Source of the DNA: G963668435 sp963668435
Lineage (GTDB): Bacteria; Latescibacterota; Latescibacteria; Latescibacterales; Latescibacteraceae
Assembly: GCA_963668435.2 (NCBI GenBank)
Contig: CAXXSC010000003.1
Coordinates: 1 to 64,000, forward strand
DNA: 64,000 nt
Direction: 5' to 3'
In this document: positions 18,493 to 27,701 of the stretch, one piece after another
Layout of the letters: each line of letters starts with the position of its first letter
Numbering within the stretch: the first letter of the stretch is position 1
Notes under the pieces: model-generated
What the model saw: the letters and a program-made list of their open reading frames with translations, nothing else
Told to the model about the DNA's origin: nothing
Databases searched by the model: none
Made by a program: the position numbers and the translations under genes

Positions 18493-19542
18493 ATGATCAG
18501 AAAAGCCCTGTTATTCCTGTGTCTCATCGGCTGCCTGATGTGCAGTCAAGCCATGGCTGCGTTCAATATCAGGTCGGGCTGTTCTGTCAATGCCTCCTCG
18601 AACATGCTTTTGCGGCCCGATGGCGAATCGGGGGCCATGACTTCACTCTTTCTGGAAACCGATTATTATCACAAAGACAGTTTTTCGCTCGGATACTCAG
18701 TTTCCGGAGCCTTTCTCGGTCATTACAGTGGCATCCAGTACCATCGTCACACCCTGACTGCCGCCAAATCCCTGAAAAAAAGTGAGAAATTTCTCTGGAA
18801 TGTGTCGGCGTCGGCACGTTTGTCCCGTTTCGGAGAGGTCACCTCGCTGGTGGGGTATCACCAGGAAACAGTATCGACCAGTTTGAAATATTATTTGACC
18901 GAGTCACTTCTTTTCCGAAGCCGTCTTTCGGTCAACCAGCGTTTGTACAAGACGTATGGGCGCGAGAATTACCGTGAAACCTCCGGGATTTTCAGGATAG
19001 ACAGGTTTTTCTGCACCGGGACAGCGCTTCGGGCCCAGTTCGATGCCGGTTATCGTTGTTACTATAAGCAGGCGTCCACGCCGAGCAGCGCCCTTGCCGG
19101 GATTTCCTGTAGGGTGGCACAGTCGATCAGTCCGGGGTGGGGGATCTTTTTAGAGCCCAGCCTGCGCAAAGTGCATATTTCGGGCGCAAAAGGCGGCAAA
19201 GTATTCAACAGGATTTTTCTCGACGATATGTATAAATACTCGTCCCGAGGGGTGACACTAGGTTCGACATGGATTGTCAAGCGGCTCGGGACCGTACAGT
19301 TTTCAGCGGATTTCCTCAAGCGTGAGTACGGCGGACGCCAGATGTCCTATTTCGATTATCTCCCGCAGGATGGGTGGGATGAGGATGAATACCGCCTTCT
19401 CCTTTCGTTCAGTCCGCACTGGAAGGTGATTCCAGCGGCGATTGAACCATCGCTGGATATCTATTACAGCGATATAGACGCCTCCTTCGACGCTTTTTCC
19501 TACGACAGTACCGGGATGCGTCTCAGCCTGCTGTTCAGATAG
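18493..19542 (+). CDS. Probable outer-membrane beta-barrel protein
   Basis: A 349-residue protein I do not recognise at family level. It has a signal peptide (about 22 residues, ending near QAMA), then many amphipathic stretches with alternating hydrophobic residues and aromatic girdle positions (for example SFSLGYSVSGAFLG, YKYSSRGVTLGSTW). It ends in hydrophobic MRLSLLFR, like the last strand of many outer-membrane barrels. It follows the calcium-repeat gene by 14 bases and is probably cotranscribed. A channel or anchor for that protein is a reasonable guess only. Confidence 0.65.
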   Translation: MIRKALLFLCLIGCLMCSQAMAAFNIRSGCSVNASSNMLLRPDGESGAMTSLFLETDYYHKDSFSLGYSVSGAFLGHYSGIQYHRHTLTAAKSLKKSEKFLWNVSASARLSRFGEVTSLVGYHQETVSTSLKYYLTESLLFRSRLSVNQRLYKTYGRENYRETSGIFRIDRFFCTGTALRAQFDAGYRCYYKQASTPSSALAGISCRVAQSISPGWGIFLEPSLRKVHISGAKGGKVFNRIFLDDMYKYSSRGVTLGSTWIVKRLGTVQFSADFLKREYGGRQMSYFDYLPQDGWDEDEYRLLLSFSPHWKVIPAAIEPSLDIYYSDIDASFDAFSYDSTGMRLSLLFR

Positions 19543-19637
19543 TATTGTTTGACATCACGTCAGAATCATGATCACCTTCCAGCTTTGTTACATCAACCGA
19601 TTGTCGGCCTGTCATTTTTCTGTAACGGAATCTGAAC

Positions 19638-21338
19638 ATGAAAATCGCCGGAATAAAAATTAGATATATCCTCCTGCTCTGGGCGCTTGTCGTTCTTATG
19701 CTTGGTTCGGTCCTGTATTTCGGATATGCCCGAAATATGGATGATCTCTCCCGACTTATGGAAAATGAGGTGCTTCGTATCGCAGAGATTGTCACGGTTT
19801 CAACAGCCGCAGGGATCGATTCATACGAGGATATTGAAGTCATGACCGCGTTTCGTCTGCTCGACAATGCCCGCCTTCTGGCCCGTATTGTGGCTCGCTC
19901 GCCCCTTTCGGAGGATGAATGCGGGAAAATAGCCGCTGAAAACGAGCTGAATGCACTTGAGCTGTATGATTCCGCTGGAACCATGATCGTCGGCATCGAT
20001 ACCGTAAGAAATGAAACTGATAAATCGAAAGCGGCATACAGGACTGTCGTCAATGATATCCTGAACGGTTCGACCGGCGGTGAGTTTGTTGGATTCGATA
20101 CGGTTAAATATCCCGCGGGAACATGTCTTGGTGTTGCCATGGCCTGCGATAATGGCGGCGTTGTCGTCGTCAAGGCGGATTATGAGTCGGTGCTCGGCCG
20201 TCGCCAATCACCGGGACTCGGCACTCTCGGCCGCTTGTTTCGGGGTTTGAGTTCGGAAACGGGTATACAGTACATCGCGGTGCAGGATACCCTCGGTATT
20301 GTTGTCGCTTCACCGGAAATCGGCAGCATGACCCGTATTCAGCACGATCCTTTCCTGAAAGCGGCATGGAACGGCGGAACGGCGACCAGGAGTTTCACGG
20401 ATGGTGATCATGAAATTTTCGAGCTTGTCCGCCCGTTTGTCATGAACGGCAGGCAGTACGGGCTTCTGCGTATCGGTCTCGGAACTGAGGCTGTTCATGA
20501 TATACGGTCCAATACGGTCAGGCATTTCGGCATCTTGTTCGCCGTGTCGCTGATTTCGGGAGCGTTCCTGCTTCTGTATGTGGTGCTCAAGCAGAATTAT
20601 ACCCTCCTGAACATGGAACATGACCGTATTCTCGCCGAGGTGAAACTCATGGAGGAAGAACGTCAGCGTACAGAACGACTGGCCTCGCTCGGTCACCTCG
20701 CGGCCGGTGTCGCGCATGAGATCCGCAATCCGCTGAACGGTATCAGCATGATTATCCAGCAGTTGACACGTGAGATCGGCTCGCCGGGCAATGAGGATGA
20801 TCATCGGGAAATGCTCGCGGTCATGGGTGAGGAATCAAAGCGGATCGGCACTATCATTGAGCATTTTTTGAGTTACGCCAGGCCGCCCGATCTTTCCCTT
20901 TCGACCGTAGCTGCCACCCAGATAGTCGAAACAGTGGCTGAGGCCGCGGAACGTCTGGGGGATGGCGATATTAAGGTCGACTATTCCTGCGAACCGGAGC
21001 TTGTGTGCGTCTGTGATGCCGAACAGCTCAGGCGGGCGCTGGACAACATCGTGGTCAATGCTATCGATGCCTGCAATGGACAGGGGATGGTATCGATATC
21101 GGTGAAAGAAGAAAATAACTGGATTGTATTTACCATCAGGGACAGCGGTCCGGGGCTGAAAAAAGAGGTGTTGCCAAGGGTGTTCGATCCGTATTTTACC
21201 ACGAAGGACAACGGGACCGGACTTGGGCTGGCTGAGGCGCACAGGATCGCGGTTGCCCACGGCGGACGTATCACTGTCATTAACGGCGATGATGGCGGCG
21301 CGGTGTTCAGTATCAGTCTGCCCATGGAAAGGAAATAA
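19638..21338 (+). CDS. Membrane sensor histidine kinase (NtrB/ZraS-like)
   Basis: A 566-residue kinase with two membrane helices (about 8-28 and 295-315) flanking a periplasmic sensor of some 265 residues. The cytoplasmic part has an H-box (AAGVAHEIRNPLNGI near residue 355), N-box (RRALDNIVVNAIDAC) and G boxes (DSGPGL, GTGLGLAEAH). The sensor region resembles a double-Cache-type periplasmic domain by size and position but has no motif I can name. The stop is immediately followed by the ATG of a sigma-54 response regulator, so the pair forms one two-component operon. The signal is unknown; envelope stress or a small ligand would be typical. Confidence 0.93.
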   Translation: MKIAGIKIRYILLLWALVVLMLGSVLYFGYARNMDDLSRLMENEVLRIAEIVTVSTAAGIDSYEDIEVMTAFRLLDNARLLARIVARSPLSEDECGKIAAENELNALELYDSAGTMIVGIDTVRNETDKSKAAYRTVVNDILNGSTGGEFVGFDTVKYPAGTCLGVAMACDNGGVVVVKADYESVLGRRQSPGLGTLGRLFRGLSSETGIQYIAVQDTLGIVVASPEIGSMTRIQHDPFLKAAWNGGTATRSFTDGDHEIFELVRPFVMNGRQYGLLRIGLGTEAVHDIRSNTVRHFGILFAVSLISGAFLLLYVVLKQNYTLLNMEHDRILAEVKLMEEERQRTERLASLGHLAAGVAHEIRNPLNGISMIIQQLTREIGSPGNEDDHREMLAVMGEESKRIGTIIEHFLSYARPPDLSLSTVAATQIVETVAEAAERLGDGDIKVDYSCEPELVCVCDAEQLRRALDNIVVNAIDACNGQGMVSISVKEENNWIVFTIRDSGPGLKKEVLPRVFDPYFTTKDNGTGLGLAEAHRIAVAHGGRITVINGDDGGAVFSISLPMERK

Positions 21339-22694
21339 ATGAACGCGTGTATTGTTGTTGTCGATGATCAGAAAACCCAGCGTGATATGCTTGGACGGTT
21401 TTTGAAGAAATGCGGTTTTACTGTCCATCTTGCCGAGACGGCCCCCGCGGCACTGGCCATTGTCGAGAAGAAAACAGTCGATATCGTGGTCAGCGATCAG
21501 AAAATGCCGGGAATGTCGGGCCTCGAACTTGCCGCGTCAATTCATGCGTTATATCCGACTGTCGCTGTTATCATCGTAACCGCGTTCGGCAGCATCGACG
21601 ATGCCGTGACTGCCATGAAAGAGCATGTCGAAGACTACATCACCAAACCAGTCGATCTCGACCGTCTCAAGGAGCTCATCGACAACATCATAGAGAAACA
21701 GCAGCGTGTCCGCGACAACGAGGCGCTTCAGGAAAAACTGGCGGCGCCGTTGTCTTTCAGGGGCTGTATCTATGAATCCGAGTCGATGGAGGCTGTCATG
21801 AGCCGTGCGGCGCGTGCGGCGGAAAGCCATGCAACGGTGCTTGTCACCGGCGAAAGCGGCACCGGCAAGGAACTGGTGGCAAGGGCCATTCACGAATGCG
21901 GCGCCCGAAAAGACAGGAATTTTGTGGCGGTCAACTGTTCTGCCCTGCCCGAGACACTCATCGAGAGCGAACTCTTCGGCCACGAAAAAGGCGCGTTCAC
22001 CGGAGCGGACCGCAAACATATCGGTCGGTTCGAGCAGGCTGAGGGCGGCACACTTTTTCTCGATGAAGTCGGTGATATTCCGCCGCAGGTGCAGGTCAAG
22101 CTTCTCAGGGTGCTGCAGGAAAAGTGTTTCGAGCGGGTGGGCGGTCGAGAGAGCCTTGCTGCCGATGTCCGTATTGTAGCCGCGACGAACCGTGACCTCG
22201 AGGCGGCGATTGCGGATGGGGAATTCCGTGACGATCTCTATTTCAGGCTCAATGTGGTGCATATCGATATTCCGCCCCTGAGAAAACGGAAGAACGATAT
22301 TCCGGCGCTCACTGAACATTTCCTCGCCCGATATGCGAACGAGCACGGTCGTGATATTAATGCTGTCAGTGCCGAGGCCCTCGATGCCCTGGTAAAATAT
22401 ACTTTCCCCGGCAATGTCAGGGAGCTTGCAAATATAATCGAGCAGGCCGTGGTGCTGTCCCGCGGTGACACCATAACGAAACTGGACCTGCCGATGCGAG
22501 TTTCAGTCGATACCGACACCGGTGTCGAGGACGGCTTGAGCCTTGACGACAAGGTTGCCCGTCTCGAAAAACAGTCGATCGAGAAAGCGTTGAACGACTC
22601 CGGCGGCAATAAAAGCGCCGCGGCACGGCTTCTCGGTATCTCCGAACATAAAGTCCGCTATCTCATGAAAAAGCATGGAATGACACAGGGGTGA
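21339..22694 (+). CDS. Sigma-54-dependent response regulator (NtrC family)
   Basis: A 451-residue activator with three domains: a receiver (1-120, DD pair in VVVDDQ and phosphoacceptor Asp in VSDQKMPGMSG), an AAA+ core (about 145-380, Walker A GESGTGKE, the sigma-54 contact loop GAFTGAD, Walker B GTLFLDEVGDI) and a Fis-type helix-turn-helix at the end (GGNKSAAARLLGISEHKVR). It starts directly after the kinase stop. Its targets should carry -24/-12 promoters; I found no convincing one in the window. The downstream TPR/SLH lipoprotein gene is a candidate target by position. Confidence 0.95.
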   Translation: MNACIVVVDDQKTQRDMLGRFLKKCGFTVHLAETAPAALAIVEKKTVDIVVSDQKMPGMSGLELAASIHALYPTVAVIIVTAFGSIDDAVTAMKEHVEDYITKPVDLDRLKELIDNIIEKQQRVRDNEALQEKLAAPLSFRGCIYESESMEAVMSRAARAAESHATVLVTGESGTGKELVARAIHECGARKDRNFVAVNCSALPETLIESELFGHEKGAFTGADRKHIGRFEQAEGGTLFLDEVGDIPPQVQVKLLRVLQEKCFERVGGRESLAADVRIVAATNRDLEAAIADGEFRDDLYFRLNVVHIDIPPLRKRKNDIPALTEHFLARYANEHGRDINAVSAEALDALVKYTFPGNVRELANIIEQAVVLSRGDTITKLDLPMRVSVDTDTGVEDGLSLDDKVARLEKQSIEKALNDSGGNKSAAARLLGISEHKVRYLMKKHGMTQG

Positions 22695-22928
22695 CGGCCC
22701 GGTCGATTGCCATTGCCTTACGCTGATGGTGCAGCCCCTGATATAAATACCGTATCGCTTTTCCCGCCTTGCATTTTCCGCCATAATAGAGTATTTTTAC
22801 GATACTGAATCCTCGTGTGTTTATTTACGCTTTTCACACAGCTCTTCCAACGAATGCGATGTTTTTTTAAGATAAAGCATTTCAAATGGTTACGAACTCA
22901 CAACGATAGAAATGGCACTGGTTTTATT

Positions 22929-24092
22929 ATGAAAACCGGATTCAAAAGGCTTTTCAGCGTATTGCTGTTATTCCCGCTTCTGCTTGCCGTATCATGCGCC
23001 GCGAGCAGCAAAGCTGTGAATATTGACAAGGTGAAGGAGCAGTACCTCACCGGTTGCCGTAAGCTTGAAAGCGGGAATTTCAAGGATGCCGAGGCCGCCT
23101 TTCTCGCCGTGCTTGAACAGGGAGGCAAGACCGCATATGGCCATACCGGCATGGCGATGCTCGAGGCTGACCGAGGTAACCACCGACAGGCGGCGATGCA
23201 TGTCAAAAAGGCACTTCGGCTGGACAGCGAATTCCCCGATGCATGGATCGCGAAAGGACATGCCCTGGCAAAACGCGGGGGAGACGACGACTGGTTCAGC
23301 GAGGCATCTGAGGCTTTTGATAAAGCGTTGGAGCTGACTCCCGGTGACGAGCGAACACTTTTTTATTATGCCGAATCTGCACTTGTCGCGGGTAAATTCG
23401 ATATTGCTTCCGAGCTGTATGTTTCCATTGCCATAAAAAAAGAGCAGCTTGCCGGACGGGCCCGTGCCAGAAGCGTTCTTGCGACACTTCTGATGGATGC
23501 CCAGCCGGTGCGTCAGAGCTGTATCGATATCGGTCTTGACGATACTGTCGACCGTGCCGATCTGGCTGTCTTGCTGGTAGAGCAGTTCGAGATTATCGAA
23601 TTTGTCGGGAAACACCGAAGTGATCTTTATCGTGAGCTTTACCGGAAAAACGGCCCTTACAGGGTGAATCGCTCAAAGATCAGGAAAGAAACCGATGACG
23701 AGCGGGCGCGCGAATGTATTTATGCCGTTGTTCAGCTCAGACTGGCCGGGCTATCGCAGTTCCCGAACGGTTTTTTCTATCCTGACAGGGTGGTGACCAG
23801 GGCGCAGTTCGCGTCGCTTGTTCAAAGTATTGCGGCGATTATCGGGCATGACGAGTCCCTGACAACGCGATTTATCGGTTCTGATACACCTTTCAGTGAT
23901 GTCCGGAACGACTATTACGCATACAATGCCATACGATTCTGTGTGGAGAACGGGCTGTTGTCCACGATCAGCAGGACGGACGAGTTTGATCCCGGCGGCA
24001 CCGTGTCGGGCGCCGAAGCCCTTGTCACGCTCCGTCGTCTGGCGAATATGCTCGAGAAAAATGAAGAGAAAAGCACTGCCGTGAACAGGTGA
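22929..24092 (+). CDS. TPR and SLH-domain lipoprotein
   Basis: A 387-residue protein with a lipoprotein signal (lipobox LAVSC near residue 20). Residues about 35-180 form tetratricopeptide-like helix pairs (for example AYGHTGMAMLEADRGNHRQA). The C-terminal third contains one or two S-layer-homology-like modules (VTRAQFASLVQSIAA, PFSDVRNDYYAYNAI). SLH modules bind cell-wall polymers or, in Gram-negative bacteria, occur in porins and envelope scaffolds. No clear ribosome binding site is visible; an in-frame Met at 22815 would add a 38-residue basic leader that fits poorly with the signal. It lies downstream of the two-component system. Confidence 0.75.
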   Translation: MKTGFKRLFSVLLLFPLLLAVSCAASSKAVNIDKVKEQYLTGCRKLESGNFKDAEAAFLAVLEQGGKTAYGHTGMAMLEADRGNHRQAAMHVKKALRLDSEFPDAWIAKGHALAKRGGDDDWFSEASEAFDKALELTPGDERTLFYYAESALVAGKFDIASELYVSIAIKKEQLAGRARARSVLATLLMDAQPVRQSCIDIGLDDTVDRADLAVLLVEQFEIIEFVGKHRSDLYRELYRKNGPYRVNRSKIRKETDDERARECIYAVVQLRLAGLSQFPNGFFYPDRVVTRAQFASLVQSIAAIIGHDESLTTRFIGSDTPFSDVRNDYYAYNAIRFCVENGLLSTISRTDEFDPGGTVSGAEALVTLRRLANMLEKNEEKSTAVNR

Positions 24093-24148
24093 GTAATTCA
24101 GCTGATTCAGCGGGGAATAAACCAGAACGGATTACCTAAGAGGCATCC

Positions 24149-25417
24149 ATGCGCATCGTTGCAGTGACAGAGGGCAGCCAGGCCGAGAAAAAAGGTATCA
24201 GGACCGGTGACAAAATTGTCGCCATAGACGGTGTCCTTGTGCGCGATCATCTCGATCTTATGTATTATGCCAGCGAGGAAAGTTTCGTTCTGACCCTGCA
24301 TCGCGGCACCTATGAGTTTATGGCGCAGATCGACAACACCCTTGATTACGGGTTCGAGCTGGAGCCGATGGCCTACCGGCGCTGCGGCAACAACTGCGTG
24401 TTCTGTTTCATTGACCAGAATCCGCCGGGAATGCGAAAAGAGATCGGTTTCAAGGATGAGGATTACCGCCTGTCATTCATTGACGGCTCCTATGTCACAA
24501 TGGCGAACCTGACTGAATCGGACATGGAACGTATTGTTGCTCAGCACCTTTCGCCGCTCTACGTATCCATTCACGCGGTCGACCCGGCAGTACGGCGGTT
24601 TCTCCTGGGATTGAAAAAAGAGGACAATCTCCTCGACAAACTGGATCGCCTGACCTATGCGGGCATCGTTTTTCATACGCAAATTGTTGTCTGTCCCGGT
24701 ATCAATGACGGCGATGTGCTTAAGGAAACGATACTGGCCCTTCGCAAGCGGTACCCGGGGGTGTCGTCGGTGGCGGTCGTGCCGGTAGGTTTGACGGCCC
24801 ATCGTGAAAATCTCTATCCGCTGACAGCGGTCGATGCGCTGTGTGCGGAAAAAACAATATCGATTGTCGATTCGCTTCATAACCAGTTTGCCGATGAGAC
24901 CGATGACGGTTTTGTATACTGTTCCGACGAATGGTATCTCAAAGCAGGCAGAGAGGTGCCGCCGGAGAGCTATTATGATCATTTTCCACAGATAGAGAAC
25001 GGTGTCGGCATGGTGCGGGATTTTCTCGATGCCTCGAAAGACATAGAGAGCAAGATCGCCGATGCCGGCAGATACCGGCAGGGACGTTTTGTGTTCGTCA
25101 CCGGTGTTTCGATGGGACCGTATATCGGGGATCTGGCGCAGAGGATCAGCACGATACCGGGCATCGAGGCGCGTTCCCTGACAGTGGTCAACGAGTTTTT
25201 CGGTGCATCGGTGACTGTTTCCGGCCTTTTGACAGGAAGGGATATTACGAAAAATCTCAGCGGAATCGAGGCTGACGAGATAGTTGTCCTGCCACCGAAC
25301 TGTCTCAACGGTGACGGTGTCTTTCTCGACGACATGAAACCGTCCGAGATGGCGGGTCAGCTTGGTGTACAAGTGCTTCAGGCTGAATACGATCCGGCGG
25401 CACTATTTCTTTTGTGA
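24149..25417 (+). CDS. DUF512 protein: PDZ domain plus radical SAM-like core
   Basis: A 422-residue protein of the DUF512 family. Residues 1-65 form a PDZ-like domain (GSQAEKKGIRTGDKIVAIDG). Next is a radical SAM-type cysteine cluster, RRCGNNCVFCFIDQ (C-x3-C-x2-C), then a TIM-barrel-like region with the family signatures DGSYVTMANL and VCPGINDG. The C-terminal DUF512 part ends with LPPNCLNGDGVFLDDM. A role in ribosome- or envelope-linked maturation has been suggested for the family but its reaction is unknown. It directly precedes der, a common arrangement. An AGAGG site lies 5 bases before the ATG. Confidence 0.9.
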   Translation: MRIVAVTEGSQAEKKGIRTGDKIVAIDGVLVRDHLDLMYYASEESFVLTLHRGTYEFMAQIDNTLDYGFELEPMAYRRCGNNCVFCFIDQNPPGMRKEIGFKDEDYRLSFIDGSYVTMANLTESDMERIVAQHLSPLYVSIHAVDPAVRRFLLGLKKEDNLLDKLDRLTYAGIVFHTQIVVCPGINDGDVLKETILALRKRYPGVSSVAVVPVGLTAHRENLYPLTAVDALCAEKTISIVDSLHNQFADETDDGFVYCSDEWYLKAGREVPPESYYDHFPQIENGVGMVRDFLDASKDIESKIADAGRYRQGRFVFVTGVSMGPYIGDLAQRISTIPGIEARSLTVVNEFFGASVTVSGLLTGRDITKNLSGIEADEIVVLPPNCLNGDGVFLDDMKPSEMAGQLGVQVLQAEYDPAALFLL

Positions 25418-25462
25418 TTGCTTTATACTGTTCAGCAGGCGAATGAGAACAGGAAAAGACAG

Positions 25463-25485
25463 CAGGAGTTTTTGCTCCTGTTTTT
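25463..25485 (+). terminator. Terminator between the DUF512 gene and der
   Basis: A 6-base-pair stem, CAGGAG / CTCCTG, with a 6-base loop precedes TTTTT. The stem is short, so read-through into der is possible. Confidence 0.7.
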
Positions 25486-25550
25486 GATTATATTAGTTAC
25501 CGTGATATTGAAATAATGACAGGCAGCCCTTTAACGAATAGAAGATAAAC

Positions 25551-26867
25551 ATGGCACATCCGATTGTAGCAATCATAGGCCGCCCCAATGTCGGCAAATC
25601 CACGCTGTTCAACCGTATTATCAGAAAACCGCTGGCGATAACCGACGACCGTCCGGGCGTAACGCGCGACCGCAATGCTCACGAGTTCGAATGGAACAGC
25701 CGGACGTTCATGCTGGTGGATACCGGCGGCTATGTGCTGTCGACCAGTGATTTCATGGAACAGGCGGTCAGCGAACAAAGCCGTTTGGCCATCGATGAGG
25801 CGGATGTCGTGCTGTTCATCGCCGATGTCAGAAACGGCATTACCGATATGGACAATGATATCGCGCGTCTGCTCAGGAAAAGCGGCAAGCCGGTAGTGCT
25901 CGGTATCGCTAAAGTCGACACAACACGTTATGAGAACGAGATTTATGAGTTCTATAACCTCGGTCTTGGCGAACCGCTTCCCATTTCGGGTAAAACAGGT
26001 TTCGGTTCGGGCGACCTGCTCGACCGTATCGTGGAACTGCTGCCCTCGGAAGAAGAGATGGAAGAGGGCGAAAACGATGAAGCTGTTCGTATCGCCCTCA
26101 TCGGCCGTCCCAACGTGGGCAAGTCCTCGATAGTCAATAGCATTAGCGGGGCCAATACGGTTCTTGTCACAGATGTGCCGGGAACGACCCGTGATGCTAT
26201 CGATACCCGTCTTGTCATCGATGACCAGGAGGTTGTGCTCATCGATACTGCCGGGCTCAAGCGGGCTACCAAACTCAAGGAGTCGCTCGACTATTACAGC
26301 TCATTGAGGACGATCAGGACACTCGAGCGATGCGATGTCGCTATTGCGGTCATTGATATCGACGAGGGGCTGACATCGTATGAAAAGCGCCTGATAAGCG
26401 ATGTTGAGGATGCCGGAAAGGGGCTGGTGCTGGCCGCCAACAAGTGGGACCTGATCGAAAAAGACACCATGACCATGAAACGTTTCGAGACCGAGATTTT
26501 TGATGATATTCCCGACAAGGCGGTGTATCCGGTCGTTTTCACCTCGGCCCTGACCGGACAGCGCGTGCGAAAGCTGCTTGAAAAAGCGCTCGAGGTCAAT
26601 GCAAAACGCCATAAACGAGTGAAGACCTCCGATCTCAACGATTTTGTCGAAACGCTGCCTCATCCTCCCGGCTCAGGCGATGTCAGGATATTTTACGCCA
26701 CGCAGTACGATGTAGCGCCGCCATCTTTCGCCTTTATGGTCAACGACGAAAAGAAAGTGAAAGATAATTTTGCCCGTTTCGTGGAGAACTGCCTCCGGAA
26801 GGAATTCGATTTCGAGGGTACGCCGATTCGGCTGTCGTTCAAACGGCGGGGTAGAGCTCGCGAATAG
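25551..26867 (+). CDS. der: Ribosome biogenesis GTPase Der (EngA)
   Basis: A 438-residue double GTPase needed for 50S ribosomal subunit assembly. Domain 1 has the P-loop GRPNVGKSTLFN and DTGGY. Domain 2 has GRPNVGKSSIVN, DTAGL and NKWD. The C-terminal KH-like domain (about 350-438) ends with the usual FKRRGR. In domain 1 the G4 motif reads IAKVD where NKxD is expected, so the guanine-contacting Asn is replaced by Ala; the codons are clear (ATC GCT AAA GTC GAC). Length is normal. The ribosome binding site is weak. It is followed by plsY and gpsA. Confidence 0.96.
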   Translation: MAHPIVAIIGRPNVGKSTLFNRIIRKPLAITDDRPGVTRDRNAHEFEWNSRTFMLVDTGGYVLSTSDFMEQAVSEQSRLAIDEADVVLFIADVRNGITDMDNDIARLLRKSGKPVVLGIAKVDTTRYENEIYEFYNLGLGEPLPISGKTGFGSGDLLDRIVELLPSEEEMEEGENDEAVRIALIGRPNVGKSSIVNSISGANTVLVTDVPGTTRDAIDTRLVIDDQEVVLIDTAGLKRATKLKESLDYYSSLRTIRTLERCDVAIAVIDIDEGLTSYEKRLISDVEDAGKGLVLAANKWDLIEKDTMTMKRFETEIFDDIPDKAVYPVVFTSALTGQRVRKLLEKALEVNAKRHKRVKTSDLNDFVETLPHPPGSGDVRIFYATQYDVAPPSFAFMVNDEKKVKDNFARFVENCLRKEFDFEGTPIRLSFKRRGRARE

Positions 26868-26985
26868 CGCATGCTGTCATATGCCGCACCCTGTCAGGAT
26901 TTGCGGCTGTCAACTGTAAATGATTTTTGTAACGTTCTGCGGTGGAAAGCGGTAGAGAGATTAAAACCTTGCTTTTCAGCCGCGG

Positions 26986-27000
26986 GAGAGCTATACTCTC
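26986..27000 (+). promoter_or_regulatory. Small hairpin overlapping the plsY ribosome binding site
   Basis: GAGAG-CTATA-CTCTC lies 3 bases before the plsY ATG (27004), and GGAGAG (26985-26990), the only Shine-Dalgarno-like stretch, forms its 5' arm. The five-pair stem could reduce initiation. It may equally be chance. Confidence 0.35.
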
Positions 27001-27003
27001 GCT

Positions 27004-27648
27004 ATGTGGATACTCCTTCTCATTATTTTATCGTACGTGATCGGCTCGATTCCGACCAGTATCATTGCCGGGAAAGTCACTCGCGGGATCGATATTCGCG
27101 ATTACGGCAGCGGTAATCCAGGCGCGACTAATACCTTTCGCGTCCTCGGGAAAAAAATCGGCATAACAGTCGGCCTGATCGATATTTTTAAAGGCTTTTT
27201 CTGCGTGTTTTTCCTGCCGGGGCTTCTGCCTGCCGATTCGTTGGTCGCTGATGATATACGCGGTCTGACTGCGGGATTCGCCTCGGTTGCCGGACATATG
27301 TGGACTGTTTTTGCCGGTTTCAAAGGCGGCAAGGGTGTCGGCACCTCTTTCGGTGTCTTCCTCGGTCTCGCGCCGATACCTTCCCTGATAACACTTGCAA
27401 GCTGGTGCCTGCTCACATTTGGGACAGGCTATGTTTCGCTGGGGAGTATCGTCGCCGCCATTGTGCTACCAATTGCCGTCATAGGGGAGGGCATCCTGAC
27501 GGGGAATAATTCCGTGCCAGTCAGTGTGGTCGCCCTGCTTATGGGAGGGCTCGTTGTTTTCCGTCACCGCTCGAACATGGGACGGCTTCTGCGCGGCGAG
27601 GAAAATCGTTTCGGCAAACATGGCAAAAAAACGGAATCCGGCTCCTGA
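27004..27648 (+). CDS. plsY: Acyl-phosphate:glycerol-3-phosphate acyltransferase PlsY
   Basis: A 214-residue integral membrane enzyme with five hydrophobic segments that transfers acyl groups from acyl phosphate to glycerol 3-phosphate, the first step of phospholipid synthesis. The three conserved cytoplasmic motifs are present: SGNPGATNTFR near residue 38, FKGGKGVGTSFG near residue 103 and FRHRSNMGRLLRGEENRF near the end. It sits in a der-plsY-gpsA run; GpsA supplies its substrate. The start follows a possible ribosome-binding-site hairpin. Confidence 0.95.
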   Translation: MWILLLIILSYVIGSIPTSIIAGKVTRGIDIRDYGSGNPGATNTFRVLGKKIGITVGLIDIFKGFFCVFFLPGLLPADSLVADDIRGLTAGFASVAGHMWTVFAGFKGGKGVGTSFGVFLGLAPIPSLITLASWCLLTFGTGYVSLGSIVAAIVLPIAVIGEGILTGNNSVPVSVVALLMGGLVVFRHRSNMGRLLRGEENRFGKHGKKTESGS

Positions 27649-27701
27649 AAAACAGTATGGTTTTCGGTCAGTTATAACAGTTTGAAAATACAGGTGTTAT
27701 T

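Noticed and set aside
22913..22930. TGGCAC as part of a sigma-54 -24/-12 promoter before the TPR/SLH gene
   Set aside because: The -12 element is missing and the site is only about 15 bases before the ATG, too close for a normal leader.
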